Assembly: GCF_022179545.1 (NCBI RefSeq)
Contig: NZ_AP025518.1
Span: 2,976,001-3,040,000, forward strand
Reading direction: 5' to 3'
Source of the DNA: Mycolicibacterium fortuitum subsp. fortuitum
GTDB lineage: Bacteria; Actinomycetota; Actinomycetes; Mycobacteriales; Mycobacteriaceae
DNA length: 64,000 nucleotides
A program made the position numbers and the translations under genes. Shown piece after piece: positions 21,881 to 32,150 of the stretch (position 1 is the first letter of the stretch; each line of letters opens with the position of its first letter). Below the pieces are notes generated by a model. The model did no database searches. It was not told the DNA's origin and saw only the letters and a program-made list of their open reading frames with translations.

Positions 21881-22447
21881 ATGTCTGTTTCCGTCCTGCC
21901 CTATGCATACGGCGCGAGTTCGTGGATCGCCGACTACGGCACCGCGGGGCCGCCCGTCGCCGCAGACATGGCAACCGTGTCCAGTTCCCTGGATGAGGTG
22001 CTGGCCGCGGAAGTGCGCGAAGCCCAGATCGCGATGGGTTGCACCGCCGAGGAGCTGTTGCTGGCTGCGCTGAGCCGGACGGTTGCCCGCACCATCGGTG
22101 AAGGCGTACTGGTCGTCGACATCGTGAGCGGTCCTGCGCGGGCCGGATACCGGCGGGTCGGAGTGTCGTGCGTGTCGCACCGGGGCATGTCGGGGCCTGA
22201 ATTGCTGGCGGCTGCGCGCCCGGTCGCCGACAACGGCGACCATCTGTCGGCCGACGTCGAGTTCGCCTACGGCGCCGGCCCTCGGTCGGGGCAGTGTGAG
22301 CATCCGCTCGCAGTGCACATCCGCCGCGACAGCGCGACGACCATGCGTCTGGATTGGCGATTCGACAGCCGTGGTTTCGACCATTGCACCGTGCAGGAGC
22401 TGACTGAGCAGTTTCCGCTGGCACTGATCGAGGTCACCTCCGGGTAG
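21881..22447 (+). CDS. Stand-alone C-terminal half of a condensation/acyltransferase-like domain
   Basis: The 188-residue protein resembles the second half of an NRPS condensation or PapA-type domain. TAEELLLAALSRTVARTIGEG (about residues 51-71) and the ending RLDWRFDSRGFDHCTVQELTEQF are typical of the family. The N-terminal half with the catalytic HHxxxDG is absent and no such sequence lies upstream, so it cannot be a complete enzyme. It may be a decayed gene or an independent domain. The ATG at 21881 is preferred over a frame extending to 21773 because that extension crosses the palindrome. It lies just before the ileS leader. Confidence 0.6.
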   Translation: MSVSVLPYAYGASSWIADYGTAGPPVAADMATVSSSLDEVLAAEVREAQIAMGCTAEELLLAALSRTVARTIGEGVLVVDIVSGPARAGYRRVGVSCVSHRGMSGPELLAAARPVADNGDHLSADVEFAYGAGPRSGQCEHPLAVHIRRDSATTMRLDWRFDSRGFDHCTVQELTEQFPLALIEVTSG

Positions 22448-22469
22448 GCGGGATTTCCAGACGATTTGC

Positions 22470-22740
22470 GGTGCTCATTAGACTGGGCGCATCGGCACTG
22501 ATCCGGCCATCACCGGGGAGCCTTCGGAAGAACAGCGCGGCATCGCACGCCGCTGCCAAGTAGACCCGGACGGGTGGGGCCCGTGACAGCCCGCAAGTTG
22601 AGCGGCGCGCTGCGGTGCAGCGTGCAAGCGGGGTGGTACCGCGGCGCCTGCACACCCGTGCGACGTCGTCCCCGTGCCTGAACGGACAGGCTCCCCGAAT
22701 CGGGAGCCGACGCGGCCCGGCCGCGTCATAGGCACAGGAG
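22470..22740 (+). promoter_or_regulatory. ileS T-box riboswitch leader
   Basis: The region between the condensation-half gene and ileS has T-box features. A short stem I candidate contains an ATC isoleucine specifier (GATC at 22500-22503 or CATC at 22508-22511). The T-box core GGGGTGGTACCGCGGCGCC at 22630-22648 would pair with the uncharged tRNA acceptor end. Further hairpins follow at 22689-22708 (GGCTCCC/GGGAGCC) and around CGCGGCC/GGCCGCG near 22711. GTGCCT at 22674-22679 can pair with AGGCAC at 22730-22735, next to the AGGAG ribosome site, which fits the translational control known for actinobacterial ileS T-boxes with an ultrashort stem I. Confidence 0.88.
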
Positions 22741-22748
22741 ACGCGTCA

Positions 22749-25700
22749 GTGACTGCCCCATCGGAGTCTTCAACGTCGACCGGGTACCCCAAGCCGGCCG
22801 CGCCCAACTTCCCCGAGCGGGAACTTGAGGTGCTCGACTACTGGGCTGCCGACGACACCTTCCGGGCCAGCATCGCCCGCCGCGAAGGCGCCGAGGAATA
22901 CGTCTTCTACGACGGGCCGCCCTTCGCCAACGGGCTGCCGCACTACGGCCACCTGCTGACCGGCTACGTCAAGGACATCGTGCCGCGCTTCCGCACCATG
23001 CGTGGCTACAAGGTGGAGCGCCGGTTCGGCTGGGACACCCACGGGCTGCCCGCCGAGCTCGAGGTGCAGCGCCAGCTCGGAATCGCCGACAAGGCCCAGA
23101 TCGAAGAGATGGGCATCGAGAAGTTCAACGCGGCCTGCCGCGCGTCGGTGCTGAAGTACACCGACGAATGGCAGGCGTATGTCACGCGCCAAGCCCGCTG
23201 GGTGGACTTCGACAACGACTACAAGACCCTGGACCCCACCTTCATGGAGTCGGTGATCTGGGCCTTCAAGCAGCTGTGGGACAAAGGTCTGGCCTACGAG
23301 GGCAACCGGGTGCTGCCGTACTGCTGGAACGACGAGACCCCGTTGTCCAACCACGAGCTGCGCATGGACGACGACGTCTATCAGAGCCGCCAGGATCCCG
23401 CGGTGACGGTCGGCTTCACCGTGCCCGACGGGCCGCTCAAGGGCGCGCACCTGCTGATCTGGACCACGACGCCATGGACGTTGCCGTCGAACCAGGCTGT
23501 CGCCGTCAATCCCGGCATCGACTACGTGCTGGTGCAGGGCTCCGACGGGCGGCGCTATGTGCTGGCCCAAGCCCGGCTCGCCGCCTACGCTCGCGAACTC
23601 GGCGAGGAGCCCGAGGTGCTGGGCAGCTACACCGGACGGGACCTGCTCGGCACCAAGTACCTGCCGCCTTTCCCGTATTTCATGGACGCGCCCAACTCGT
23701 TCCAGGTACTGGCCGCCGACTTCGTCAGCACCGAGGACGGCACCGGCATCGTGCACATGGCCCCGGCCTACGGCGAGGATGACAAGGCCACCGCCGACAC
23801 CGCCGACATCGTCGCGGTCACACCGGTGGACTCGAAGGGCCGCTTCGATTCCACGGTGCCCGACTACGCGGGACTGCAGGTCTTCGAGGCCAACTCGCAG
23901 ATCATCCGTGACCTCAAGAACGGCGACGGGCCCGCGGCGGCCAATGGTGCGGTGCTGCTGCGCCACGAGACCTACGAGCACTCCTACCCGCACTGCTGGC
24001 GGTGCCGCAACCCGTTGATCTACCGCGCGGTGTCGTCGTGGTTCATCAAGGTCACCGAATTCCGGGACCGGATGGTCGAGCTGAACCAGCAGATCACCTG
24101 GTATCCCGAGCACGTCAAGGACGGCCAGTTCGGTAAGTGGCTGTCCAACGCCCGCGACTGGTCGGTATCGCGAAATCGCTACTGGGGCAGCCCCATTCCG
24201 GTGTGGAAGTCCGACGATCCGACCTATCCGCGGATCGACGTCTACGGCAGCCTCGACGAACTCGAACGCGATTTCGGGGTGCGGCCCACCGATCTGCACC
24301 GGCCGTTCATCGATCAGCTGACGCGCCCCAATCCTGATGATCCGACCGGCAAGTCCACGATGCGCCGGATCGAGGACGTGTTCGACGTGTGGTTCGACTC
24401 GGGGTCGATGCCGTACGCCCAGGTGCACTATCCGTTCGAGAACCAGCAATGGTTCGACGGCACCAACGCCGAGGACGCCCATTTCCCGGGCGATTTCATC
24501 GTCGAGTACATCGGCCAGACCCGCGGCTGGTTCTACACCATGCATGTGCTGGCCACCGCGCTCTTTGACAAGCCGGCCTTCAAAACCTGTGTGGCACACG
24601 GCATCGTGCTCGGCAACGACGGCCAGAAGATGAGCAAGTCGCTGCGCAACTACCCCGATGTCAGCGAGGTGTTCGACCGCGACGGGTCCGACGCCATGCG
24701 CTGGTTCCTGATGGCCTCGCCGATCCTGCGCGGCGGCAACCTGATCGTCACCGAACAGGGAATCCGCGAAGGCGTGCGTCAGGTACTGCTGCCGTTGTGG
24801 AACGCCTACAGTTTCCTGGCGCTGTACGCGCCGAAGAAGGGCACCTGGCGCACCGACTCGGCCAACGTGCTCGACCGCTACATCCTGGCCAAGCTGGCCC
24901 AGTTGCGTGACGATCTCACCGAGGCTTTGGACACCTGCGACATCTCCGGGGCCTGTGACGAGCTGCGGCAGTTCACCGAGGCGTTGACGAACTGGTATGT
25001 GCGCCGGTCACGTTCGCGGTTCTGGGAAGAGGACGCCGACGCCATCGACACGCTGCACACCGTCCTGGAGATCACCTGCCGGCTGGCCGCACCGTTGCTG
25101 CCGCTGGCCACCGAGGTGATCTGGCGAGGCCTGACCGGCGAGCGCTCAGTGCATCTGACGGACTGGCCGGAAGCCGGGGTGGTGCCGCATGACGCGGAGC
25201 TCGTGGCTGCCATGGATCAGGTCCGCGAGGTATGTTCGGTGGGCTCGTCCCTGCGCAAGGCCAAGAAACTGCGGGTACGCCTGCCGCTGCCGAAATTGAC
25301 TGTGGCGGTGGACCACCCAGCTGCTCTGGTGCCGTTCGCCGACCTGATCGCCGACGAACTCAACGTCAAGGCGGTCGATTTGACCGACGACATCGACACC
25401 TATGGCAAATTCGATCTGGCCGTCAACGCGCGCGTGGCCGGGCCCCGTATCGGCAAGGATGTGCAGGCCGCCATCAAGGCGGTCAAGGCGGGGGAGGGCG
25501 TGGTCAACCCCGACGGCACCCTGACCGCAGGGCCTGTGGTGCTGCAACCCGAGGAATACACCGCCAAATTGGTTGCGGCCGACCCGGAGTGGACGGCCGC
25601 GCTGCCCGACGGTGCCGGCCTGGTGGTGCTCGACGGCACGGTCACCGAGGAACTCGAAGCTGAAGGCTGGGCCAAGGACCGGATTCGCGAGCTGCAGGAA

Positions 25701-25907
25701 CTGCGCAAGTCGACCGGCCTTGAGGTGTCCGACCGCATCGCGGTCAAGATCTCGGTGCCGGCGCAGTACGAACGCTGGGCACGCACCCACCGAGATCTCA
25801 TCGCCGGTGAAATCCTCGCCACCAGTTTCGAATTCGTCGATACCGCCTCGGTGTCAGAGGGCTCGGTGATCGGGGACGGGGTGCGGGTCTCGATCACCAA
25901 GGCATGA
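22749..25907 (+). CDS. ileS: Isoleucyl-tRNA synthetase
   Basis: This 1052-residue class Ia synthetase charges tRNA-Ile. The HIGH-type signature HYGHL lies near residue 64, the KMSKS signature in [13 protein letters not shown] near residue 626, the editing CP1 domain lies between, and an anticodon-binding domain forms the C-terminal third. The [12 protein letters not shown] form and large size fit the eukaryote-like IleS2 subtype, which is often naturally insensitive to mupirocin. The GTG at 22749 follows CACAGGAGAC by a normal distance and lies just downstream of the T-box leader; an earlier frame start at 22674 lies inside the riboswitch. It is expected to be induced when charged tRNA-Ile falls. 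Confidence 0.98.
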   Translation: MTAPSESSTSTGYPKPAAPNFPERELEVLDYWAADDTFRASIARREGAEEYVFYDGPPFANGLPHYGHLLTGYVKDIVPRFRTMRGYKVERRFGWDTHGLPAELEVQRQLGIADKAQIEEMGIEKFNAACRASVLKYTDEWQAYVTRQARWVDFDNDYKTLDPTFMESVIWAFKQLWDKGLAYEGNRVLPYCWNDETPLSNHELRMDDDVYQSRQDPAVTVGFTVPDGPLKGAHLLIWTTTPWTLPSNQAVAVNPGIDYVLVQGSDGRRYVLAQARLAAYARELGEEPEVLGSYTGRDLLGTKYLPPFPYFMDAPNSFQVLAADFVSTEDGTGIVHMAPAYGEDDKATADTADIVAVTPVDSKGRFDSTVPDYAGLQVFEANSQIIRDLKNGDGPAAANGAVLLRHETYEHSYPHCWRCRNPLIYRAVSSWFIKVTEFRDRMVELNQQITWYPEHVKDGQFGKWLSNARDWSVSRNRYWGSPIPVWKSDDPTYPRIDVYGSLDELERDFGVRPTDLHRPFIDQLTRPNPDDPTGKSTMRRIEDVFDVWFDSGSMPYAQVHYPFENQQWFDGTNAEDAHFPGDFIVEYIGQTRGWFYTMHVLATALFDKPAFKTCVAHGIVLGNDGQKMSKSLRNYPDVSEVFDRDGSDAMRWFLMASPILRGGNLIVTEQGIREGVRQVLLPLWNAYSFLALYAPKKGTWRTDSANVLDRYILAKLAQLRDDLTEALDTCDISGACDELRQFTEALTNWYVRRSRSRFWEEDADAIDTLHTVLEITCRLAAPLLPLATEVIWRGLTGERSVHLTDWPEAGVVPHDAELVAAMDQVREVCSVGSSLRKAKKLRVRLPLPKLTVAVDHPAALVPFADLIADELNVKAVDLTDDIDTYGKFDLAVNARVAGPRIGKDVQAAIKAVKAGEGVVNPDGTLTAGPVVLQPEEYTAKLVAADPEWTAALPDGAGLVVLDGTVTEELEAEGWAKDRIRELQELRKSTGLEVSDRIAVKISVPAQYERWARTHRDLIAGEILATSFEFVDTASVSEGSVIGDGVRVSITKA

Positions 25908-25917
25908 CCCGGCAGGT

Positions 25918-26136
25918 TCAGGCGTCGGCCACCCGAGCGGTGCGGCCGGCGAACGTGACGGTGTCACCTGGCCGTAGCTGGCGGCCTCGGCGCAGTTCGA
26001 CCTCGCCGTTGACACTGACGAGGCCCTCGGCGATGACCGCCTTCGCGTCGGCGCCGCTGTCGATCAGGGATGCCAGCTTCAGGAACTGTCCGAGGCGAAT
26101 CGACTCATCCCTGATCGGCACGTCATCCGGCGTCAT
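25918..26136 (-). CDS. S4-domain RNA-binding protein
   Basis: This 72-residue protein consists almost entirely of one S4 RNA-binding fold: [20 protein letters not shown], then [21 protein letters not shown]. The family (YaaA/YbcJ-like) is thought to bind structured RNA. The ATG at 26136 ([11 protein letters not shown]) is used because the longer frame to 26217 overlaps the divergent dinB gene and adds unrelated residues. It converges with ileS, leaving a 10-base gap. Confidence 0.85.
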   Translation of the reverse strand: MTPDDVPIRDESIRLGQFLKLASLIDSGADAKAVIAEGLVSVNGEVELRRGRQLRPGDTVTFAGRTARVADA

Positions 26137-26169
26137 GGAAGTCAGGCTAGCGCCATAGCATCGGCAACT

Positions 26170-27552
26170 ATGAACGGCGCCGAGCTCCCGGGCGCAGGTG
26201 GCCGCTGGGTGCTGCACCTCGACATGGATGCGTTCTTCGCGTCAGTCGAACAGCTGACCCGGCCGACCCTGCGCGGACGGCCCGTGCTGGTCGGCGGGCT
26301 GGGCGGCCGGGGTGTGGTGGCCGGGGCCAGTTACGAGGCGCGTCGCTATGGGGCGCGCTCGGCGATGCCGATGCATCAGGCCCGTCGGCTGGTCGGCGCT
26401 CCCGCGGTGGTGCTGCCGCCGCGCGGCGCGGTGTACGGGGTGGCCAGCAGACGCGCGCTGGATACCGTCCGCAGCATCATCCCGGTGCTTGAGCAGCTGT
26501 CCTTCGACGAGGCGTTCGGTGAACCCGCCGAATTGGCAGGCGCCACCGCGGCCGACGTCGAGGAGTTCTGCCAGCAGTTGCGCGCCAAGGTGCGCGAGCA
26601 GACCGGGCTGGTGGCTTCGGTAGGGGCCGGCTCGGGAAAGCAGATCGCCAAGATCGCCTCCGGTTTGGCCAAGCCCGACGGGATCCGCGTGGTGGCCCGC
26701 GATGAGGAAGCGCTGTTGCTCGACGGGCTACCGGTGCGCAAGTTGTGGGGGATCGGCCCGGTGGCCGAGGAGAAGTTGCACCGGCTCGGCATCGAGACCG
26801 TCGGCGCGCTGGCCGCGCTGTCCGATGCGGAGGCCACCAGCGTGCTCGGGACGGCGGTGGGCACTGCGCTCCATCGGCTGGCCCGCGGCATCGACGACCG
26901 CCCCGTGGCCGAGCGTGCCGAGGCCAAGCAGATCAGCGCGGAGTCGACATTTCCCGAGGACCTCACCACACTGCGTCAGCTCCAGGATGCGATCGGCCCG
27001 ATCGGCGAACATGCGCATCGCCGGCTGGAGAAAGACGGCCGCGGCGCACGGACCGTGACGGTCAAGCTGAAGAAGTCCGACATGAGTACGCTCACCCGCT
27101 CGGCCACTCTGGCCTACGCCACCACCGAGGTCGCCACCCTGATCGGAACCGCTCGTCGGCTCTTGCTCGATCCGGTGGAAGTTGGACCGATTCGGCTTGT
27201 CGGAGTGGGCTTTTCGGGATTGTCCGACAGTAGGCAGGAATCGTTGTTCCCAGACCTCGAGCAGCTCGACGACATCGCCGATGCCCATCACCAGACCACC
27301 GAGGTAGCGCAGAGTGCCCAGACGGGCTGGCGCATCGGCGACGATGTGGCACACCCCGAGCACGGTCACGGCTGGGTACAGGGCGCCGGGCACGGCGTGA
27401 TGACCGTGCGCTTCGAAACCCGCGCCAGCGGGCCGGGCCCGGCGCGCACTTTTCCCGAGGACACCCCTGGATTCGTCCGGGCTGATCCGGTGGCGAGCCT
27501 GGACTGGGGCGACTATCTCAGCGGGCTGGCCGACTACCAGAGCACGCCGTAG
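26170..27552 (+). CDS. dinB: DNA polymerase IV (Y-family, DinX/DinB1-like)
   Basis: The translesion polymerase has 460 residues. Catalytic acidic motifs [12 protein letters not shown] (about residues 17-28) and LSFDEAF (about residues 111-117) are present, followed by HhH and little-finger domains. A clamp-binding pentapeptide QESLF occurs near residue 356. An extra ~100-residue C-terminal tail is typical of the mycobacterial DinX subtype (Rv1537, 463 residues), which also follows ileS in M. tuberculosis. It inserts nucleotides opposite damaged bases with low fidelity. Its end overlaps the end of the convergent secreted-protein gene by 19 bases. Confidence 0.95.
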   Translation: MNGAELPGAGGRWVLHLDMDAFFASVEQLTRPTLRGRPVLVGGLGGRGVVAGASYEARRYGARSAMPMHQARRLVGAPAVVLPPRGAVYGVASRRALDTVRSIIPVLEQLSFDEAFGEPAELAGATAADVEEFCQQLRAKVREQTGLVASVGAGSGKQIAKIASGLAKPDGIRVVARDEEALLLDGLPVRKLWGIGPVAEEKLHRLGIETVGALAALSDAEATSVLGTAVGTALHRLARGIDDRPVAERAEAKQISAESTFPEDLTTLRQLQDAIGPIGEHAHRRLEKDGRGARTVTVKLKKSDMSTLTRSATLAYATTEVATLIGTARRLLLDPVEVGPIRLVGVGFSGLSDSRQESLFPDLEQLDDIADAHHQTTEVAQSAQTGWRIGDDVAHPEHGHGWVQGAGHGVMTVRFETRASGPGPARTFPEDTPGFVRADPVASLDWGDYLSGLADYQSTP

Positions 27553-28001
27553 GTGGCGTTCAGGACGAAGCCGTGCTCGCCATAGGTTTTGCACGTCACC
27601 GTGCCCTGATAGCCAACCCCGCAGCTGGCGCCCCAGTTCTCCAGCCGGTGGCCCTCGGGTAGGACGTCGACCTCGCGGGTGAACGACGCGGTGTCGGAGT
27701 GGCGATAGGCGGCGGGTGCTCCGCTGTTGACGTAAATCTGGTTGGTGCCTGCCGGTGCGTCCGCTGGCACCGCGTCGCAGCCGACCGGGCCGCCGTTGGG
27801 TCCGATACCGCAGTGACGGCCGTCCGGAGTCCGGAAGAACACGCCGTAGAAGTCGGTGGGCGAGCTGTAGTGGCCCTGCGCGATCGGATAGCGGTCGATA
27901 ACGTCGGCGCCCGGCGGCGGTTCGGCCGTGACGTTCGGCGCAGTGCCGAGCACCAACATGCCTGTGGCAGCGGCTGCCAGGAGGTGGCGCATAGGGTCCA
28001 T
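27534..28001 (-). CDS. Small secreted four-cysteine protein, paralogue 1
   Basis: The 155-residue precursor has a signal peptide (hydrophobic [14 protein letters not shown], likely cleavage after VTA near residue 26). The mature domain has four Cys in RHCGI, VGCDA, ASCGV and VTCKT, suggesting two disulfides. Conserved blocks YSSPTD and [12 protein letters not shown] are shared with the next gene, and both proteins end in LW. Function is unknown. The start may be ATG 28001 or ATG 27992 (MRHLL). It is a tandem duplicate of its upstream neighbour, 30 bases away. Confidence 0.82.
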   Translation of the reverse strand: MDPMRHLLAAAATGMLVLGTAPNVTAEPPPGADVIDRYPIAQGHYSSPTDFYGVFFRTPDGRHCGIGPNGGPVGCDAVPADAPAGTNQIYVNSGAPAAYRHSDTASFTREVDVLPEGHRLENWGASCGVGYQGTVTCKTYGEHGFVLNATYGVLW

Positions 28002-28030
28002 TGAACCGGCGTCGTCAACCCCGTGGCGGG

Positions 28031-28501
28031 CTACCAGAGCGTGCCGGAAGCTGTGTCGAGGGAAAAGCCGTGCCGACCAGAGGTTTTGCAGATCACTGCG
28101 CCCTCCTGGGTGAGAGCGCAGGCGGCTTCCCAGTTCTCCAGCCGATAGCCCGCGGGCAGCACGTCGACGTCATCACGGGTGAACGACGGGGTCCCAGAAT
28201 ATCGGTAGGTCGCGGGCGCCCCCGCCTCCACGAAGGTCTGGTTCATGCCCTCGGGCGCGTCCGCGGGCACCGCGTCGCAGCCGACCGGGCCTCGGTAGGG
28301 GCGGATCCCGCAATGACGGCCGTCCGGGGTCCGGAAGAACAACCCGTAATGATCGGTGGGTGAGCTGTAGTCGCCCTCGGCAATCGGGTAGCCGTTGATG
28401 TCCTCGATGCCGGGTGGCGGCGGCCACGGCCAAGCCTGCGCGGGCGGAAGCGGGCTGAACACCGTCACGCCGACGGCAATGGCCGCCACAATGTGGAAAC
28501 G
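28031..28501 (-). CDS. Small secreted four-cysteine protein, paralogue 2
   Basis: The 156-residue precursor is closely similar to the downstream gene over the whole mature part ([38 protein letters not shown]), with the four Cys conserved. The signal peptide ends near AQA, followed by a Trp/Pro-rich WPWPPPPG linker. The GTG at 28501 gives a clean signal sequence; the longer frame from TTG 28531 adds MTACAQIEN and overlaps the end of ansA. The role is unknown. The pair is co-directional with ansA, 26 bases after its stop. Confidence 0.8.
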   Translation of the reverse strand, partial: RFHIVAAIAVGVTVFSPLPPAQAWPWPPPPGIEDINGYPIAEGDYSSPTDHYGLFFRTPDGRHCGIRPYRGPVGCDAVPADAPEGMNQTFVEAGAPATYRYSGTPSFTRDDVDVLPAGYRLENWEAACALTQEGAVICKTSGRHGFSLDTASGTLW

Positions 28502-28527
28502 CACGTTCTCTATTTGAGCACAGGCCG

Positions 28528-29496
28528 TCAACCCCAGGCGTCGATCACCGCTGCGGCGGACCGCCCGGTAGCCAACGCGGCCATCAACAGGACCCTGGCC
28601 TGGGCCGGGCGCACATTGGGGACCACGATGGCCCCGGCGTCGACCAACTGCCTGCCCGGCTCGTACCGGGCGGCGACCGGGCCGTCGGGAACCCGGCTCG
28701 ACACCGCGATCACCGTGCCGTCCCGGCAGTGCCTGCGGACCCCCTCGATCATCGCGGTTCCCGCGTTGCCCGAGCCCATCGCTGCGAGCACGACTGCGCG
28801 TGCCCCGGCCGCGACACAGGCGTCCAACGCCACCGGATCCGCTCCCGGATACGCGGCGACAATATCGACACGCGGCGCCGTCGCTGCGGAAAACTCTCCG
28901 AGAAACGGGCGGCGCTTGGTCGCAACGGCCTCATACCGACCGTCGACGACCCTGCCGAGAGCGCGGCCGGTGAAGGCGTTCAACTCGGCGGTGTGCCGCT
29001 TGTGCAGGCCCAGAGGTTGCCACACGGTCCCGGCGAAGCTCACGAGAACCCCGAGACCCCGAGCCTGCGGGTCGGCCGCCACCGTGACGGCGTGACGCAG
29101 GTTGTCCGGACCGTCTGCGTATGGCGCGTCCGCGCTGCGTTGGGACCCGGTGAGCACCACCGGTGCCGCCCCGTTGTAGGTGAGTTCCAGCCAGAGCGCG
29201 GTCTCCTCCATGCTGTCGGTTCCGTGGGTGACGACGATACCGTCGGCCCGGGCTGCTGCGGCGCTGACGGCCGCATGTATCGCGTCCCAGTCCGCGGGGG
29301 TCAGCAGGGCGCTGTCGGTCGCCAACGCATCGACTACCTCGATGTCGGCGTCGACGGACAACCCGCCCGTCAACTCGGCCCCGGTGCGCGTCGGATGTCT
29401 GATCCCGGCATCGTCTGTGCTGGTCGAGATGGTGCCGCCGGTGGTGATCACGACGACGCGGCTGCGCGGCTGCACGGGGCTCGTCCCGGTCTCCAT
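28528..29496 (-). CDS. ansA: L-asparaginase, type I/II superfamily
   Basis: The 322-residue enzyme hydrolyses L-asparagine to aspartate and ammonia. Both catalytic Thr motifs are present: TTGGTIS near residue 19 and the HGTDSMEET block near residue 95. There is no signal peptide. The ATG at 29496 (METGTSP) gives the length of M. tuberculosis AnsA (about 326); the much longer open frame to 29946 is antisense to lspA and is not used. Position next to lspA is conserved in mycobacteria. Confidence 0.95.
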   Translation of the reverse strand: METGTSPVQPRSRVVVITTGGTISTSTDDAGIRHPTRTGAELTGGLSVDADIEVVDALATDSALLTPADWDAIHAAVSAAAARADGIVVTHGTDSMEETALWLELTYNGAAPVVLTGSQRSADAPYADGPDNLRHAVTVAADPQARGLGVLVSFAGTVWQPLGLHKRHTAELNAFTGRALGRVVDGRYEAVATKRRPFLGEFSAATAPRVDIVAAYPGADPVALDACVAAGARAVVLAAMGSGNAGTAMIEGVRRHCRDGTVIAVSSRVPDGPVAARYEPGRQLVDAGAIVVPNVRPAQARVLLMAALATGRSAAAVIDAWG

Positions 29497-29551
29497 CACG
29501 TCCAGATTGTCCCGCAATTGTTCCGTCTCGACTGTTTGGGATGATGGGGGA

Positions 29552-30247
29552 GTGACTGATGAAACGTCAGGCCCGGTAGAGCCGGTGACCGACGCAACCG
29601 GGGGTACGAAATCGCCCCCTGTAACCGCTGCTCCGCCTCGGCGGCGGCTGCGTCTGCTGCTCACTGTTGCCGCGGTCGTGCTGTTCATCGACGTGGTGAC
29701 CAAAGTGCTCGCGGTCCGGCTGCTGACGCCCGGGCAGCCGGTGTCGATCATCGGTGACACCGTGACCTGGACCCTGGTGCGCAACTCCGGTGCGGCGTTC
29801 TCGATGGCGACCGGATACACGTGGGTGCTGACTCTCATCGCCACCGGCGTGGTGATCGGCATCGTCTGGATGGGGCGTCGACTGGTCTCGCCGTGGTGGG
29901 CGATCGGTCTGGGCATGATCTTGGGCGGAGCGACCGGCAACCTCATCGATCGCTTCTTCCGCGCGCCCGGACCGCTGCGCGGTCACGTGGTGGACTTCTT
30001 CTCCGTCGGTTGGTGGCCGGTGTTCAACGTGGCCGATCCGGCGGTGGTCGGCGGCGCGATCCTGTTGGTGGCGCTGTCGTTGTTCGGGTTCGATTTCGAC
30101 ACCGTCGGGCGCCGCCGTCTCAACGACGATGCCGACGGTAAAGCGGCCGAAGACAAGGCGGCCGAAGACAAGCAGGCCGACGACAGCGAACCGGTCAGCT
30201 CGTCGGACGAGTCGAGCGCGGTCGGTCGTCAGGCCGAGACCTCATAG
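29552..30247 (+). CDS. lspA: Lipoprotein signal peptidase II
   Basis: This 231-residue aspartyl protease in the plasma membrane cleaves the signal peptide from diacylglyceryl-modified prolipoproteins, such as the lipoproteins encoded elsewhere in this window. Four TM segments run from about residue 35 to 175, with catalytic Asp motifs GNLIDRF and FNVADPAV. It has a polar N-terminal extension of ~30 residues and an acidic, repetitive C-terminal tail ([15 protein letters not shown]) of ~50 residues, longer than in E. coli. The GTG at 29552 is preceded immediately by GGGGGA. Its stop overlaps the GTG of the next gene. Confidence 0.95.
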   Translation: MTDETSGPVEPVTDATGGTKSPPVTAAPPRRRLRLLLTVAAVVLFIDVVTKVLAVRLLTPGQPVSIIGDTVTWTLVRNSGAAFSMATGYTWVLTLIATGVVIGIVWMGRRLVSPWWAIGLGMILGGATGNLIDRFFRAPGPLRGHVVDFFSVGWWPVFNVADPAVVGGAILLVALSLFGFDFDTVGRRRLNDDADGKAAEDKAAEDKQADDSEPVSSSDESSAVGRQAETS

Positions 30248-31170
30248 TGACCACCCGGTCGATGCCGGTGCCGGAAGGCCTGGCGGGAATGCGAGTCGAC
30301 GCCGGTCTGGCCCGGTTGCTCGGCCTGTCGCGGACTGCCGTGGCGGCCATGGCAGAGGACGGCGGTGTCGACATCGACGGTGTTCCGGCCGCGAAGTCCG
30401 ACAAGCTCGTGGCCGGCGCCTGGCTGGAGGTCCGGTTGCCGGAAGCACCCGCGCCGGTCGAGAACACCCCGGTCGACATCGAGGGCATGGACATCCTCTA
30501 CGCCGACGACGACATCGTGGCGGTGGACAAGCCGCCGGGGGTGGCCGCGCACGCGACGGTCGGCTGGCACGGGCCGACGGTGTTGGGAGGCCTGGCTGCC
30601 GCCGGTTTCCGGATCAGCACCTCGGGCATCCACGAACGGCAGGGCATCGTGCACCGACTCGATGTCGGTACCTCCGGCGTCATGGTGGTGGCCCTCTCGG
30701 AGCGCGCGTACACCGTGCTGAAACGGGCGTTCAAGCAGCGCACCGTGGACAAGCGCTATCACGCGCTGGTGCAGGGGCACCCCGATCCGTCGAGCGGAAC
30801 CATCGATGCCCCGATCGGGCGGCACCGCGGTCACGACTGGAAGTTCGCGGTCGTCGAGGGTGGACGGCACAGCATCACCCACTACGACACCGTCGAGGCC
30901 TTCCAGGCGGCCAGCCTGCTCGACATCGAGCTGGAGACGGGCCGCACCCATCAGATTCGGGTGCACTTCGCCGCACTGCACCACCCGTGCTGCGGTGACA
31001 TGACGTACGGCGCCGATCCCACGTTGGCGAAAAGGCTTGGGCTGGAACGTCAATGGCTGCATGCCCGGTCACTGGCCTTCGCCCATCCGGCTGACGGCCG
31101 CCGCATCGAGATCACCAGCCCGTACCCGGCTGACCTGCAGGCCGCCCTCGACGTACTGCGCCGCCACTAG
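30247..31170 (+). CDS. RluD-family 23S rRNA pseudouridine synthase
   Basis: The 307-residue enzyme has an N-terminal S4 domain (about residues 8-70) and a RluA/RluD catalytic domain whose motif [12 protein letters not shown] (about residues 137-148) carries the catalytic Asp. [12 protein letters not shown] and GDMTYGAD are later family blocks. It converts uridines in 23S rRNA to pseudouridine; the exact sites cannot be told from sequence. The GTG start overlaps the lspA stop by one base, matching the lspA-Rv1540 pairing in M. tuberculosis. Confidence 0.93.
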   Translation: MTTRSMPVPEGLAGMRVDAGLARLLGLSRTAVAAMAEDGGVDIDGVPAAKSDKLVAGAWLEVRLPEAPAPVENTPVDIEGMDILYADDDIVAVDKPPGVAAHATVGWHGPTVLGGLAAAGFRISTSGIHERQGIVHRLDVGTSGVMVVALSERAYTVLKRAFKQRTVDKRYHALVQGHPDPSSGTIDAPIGRHRGHDWKFAVVEGGRHSITHYDTVEAFQAASLLDIELETGRTHQIRVHFAALHHPCCGDMTYGADPTLAKRLGLERQWLHARSLAFAHPADGRRIEITSPYPADLQAALDVLRRH

Positions 31171-31172
31171 AC

Positions 31173-32120
31173 GTGGGCGGGCAGACACCTGCGCAGCAGT
31201 CCAGCGCATCCCGCTCCGGGTTGCTCTACGGCGCAGGTGCCTACATCTGGTGGGGGCTGTGCCCCGGCTTCTTCCTGCTGCTGCTCCCCGCGGGCGCGCC
31301 CGAGGTGCTGGCCCACCGCATCGTGTGGAGCGCACTGCTGCTGCTACTGGTGCTGGCGGTGGCCCGCCGACTCGGCGACCTGCGGCGGCTGCCGCGGAGG
31401 ACCTGGCTTCAACTGCTCGGCGCTGCCGTACTGATCTCGGTCAACTGGGGAACCTACATCTTTGCCGTGACGACCGGGCATGTGGTGGACGCGGCACTCG
31501 GGTACTTCATCAATCCCCTGGTGAGCGTGCTGCTGGGCGTGCTGGTGTTCCGCGAACGGATCAACCGATGGCAGGCCGCGGCATTGGTGCTCGCACTCGT
31601 CGCGGTTGTGATCTTGACCGTCGAGTTGGGCGCACCGCCTTACATCGCGGTGGTCCTGGCACTGTCGTTCGGGGTGTACGGACTGATCAAAAAGGTGGTG
31701 CGGGCCGACCCGCGGGTGAGCGTGGCGGTAGAGACATTGCTGGCGCTCCCGTTCGCCGCCGGCTACGTGATCATGTTGGAAGTGCTGGACCAGGGGAATT
31801 TTCTCAACCACGGCACTTGGCACGCATTGCTGTTGTTGCTTGCCGGGCCCGTCACCGCTGTGCCGTTGCTGCTGTTCGCCGCGGCCGCGCAGCGCCTTCC
31901 GATGGTGACTCTGGGTCTGCTGTTCTACCTGAATCCCGGGCTGCAGATGGCCTGGGGTGTGTTGATCGGACACGAACCGATGCCGGTGGGGCGTTGGATC
32001 GGATTCGCACTGATCTGGGTGGCTTTGGTGATCATGACCGTCGGCGCACTGCGCAAGAAGCCGGCGGAATTTCCGGCCGACTTTGTCGATCAGGCGGAAA
32101 CGGAATCGTCATCACGGTGA
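31173..32120 (+). CDS. rarD: RarD/EamA-family membrane transporter
   Basis: The 315-residue protein has about ten TM helices in two EamA repeats (roughly residues 12-150 and 160-300). The opening LLYGAGAYIWWGLCPGFF and the NWGTYIFAV motif are characteristic of RarD proteins. RarD was named from chloramphenicol sensitivity in Pseudomonas; substrates are not established. It starts with GTG 2 bases after the pseudouridine synthase stop, so it is probably the last gene of the lspA operon. Confidence 0.88.
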   Translation: MGGQTPAQQSSASRSGLLYGAGAYIWWGLCPGFFLLLLPAGAPEVLAHRIVWSALLLLLVLAVARRLGDLRRLPRRTWLQLLGAAVLISVNWGTYIFAVTTGHVVDAALGYFINPLVSVLLGVLVFRERINRWQAAALVLALVAVVILTVELGAPPYIAVVLALSFGVYGLIKKVVRADPRVSVAVETLLALPFAAGYVIMLEVLDQGNFLNHGTWHALLLLLAGPVTAVPLLLFAAAAQRLPMVTLGLLFYLNPGLQMAWGVLIGHEPMPVGRWIGFALIWVALVIMTVGALRKKPAEFPADFVDQAETESSSR

Positions 32121-32150
32121 CAGGCTGAAAACCGAAACCGGGAGGACATC

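Noticed and set aside
22674-22748. Upstream ATG/GTG extension of ileS
   Set aside because: It would translate the T-box leader; GTG 22749 has the ribosome site.
29497-29946. N-terminal extension of ansA to 29946
   Set aside because: It is antisense to lspA, and asparaginase homology begins just after ATG 29496.
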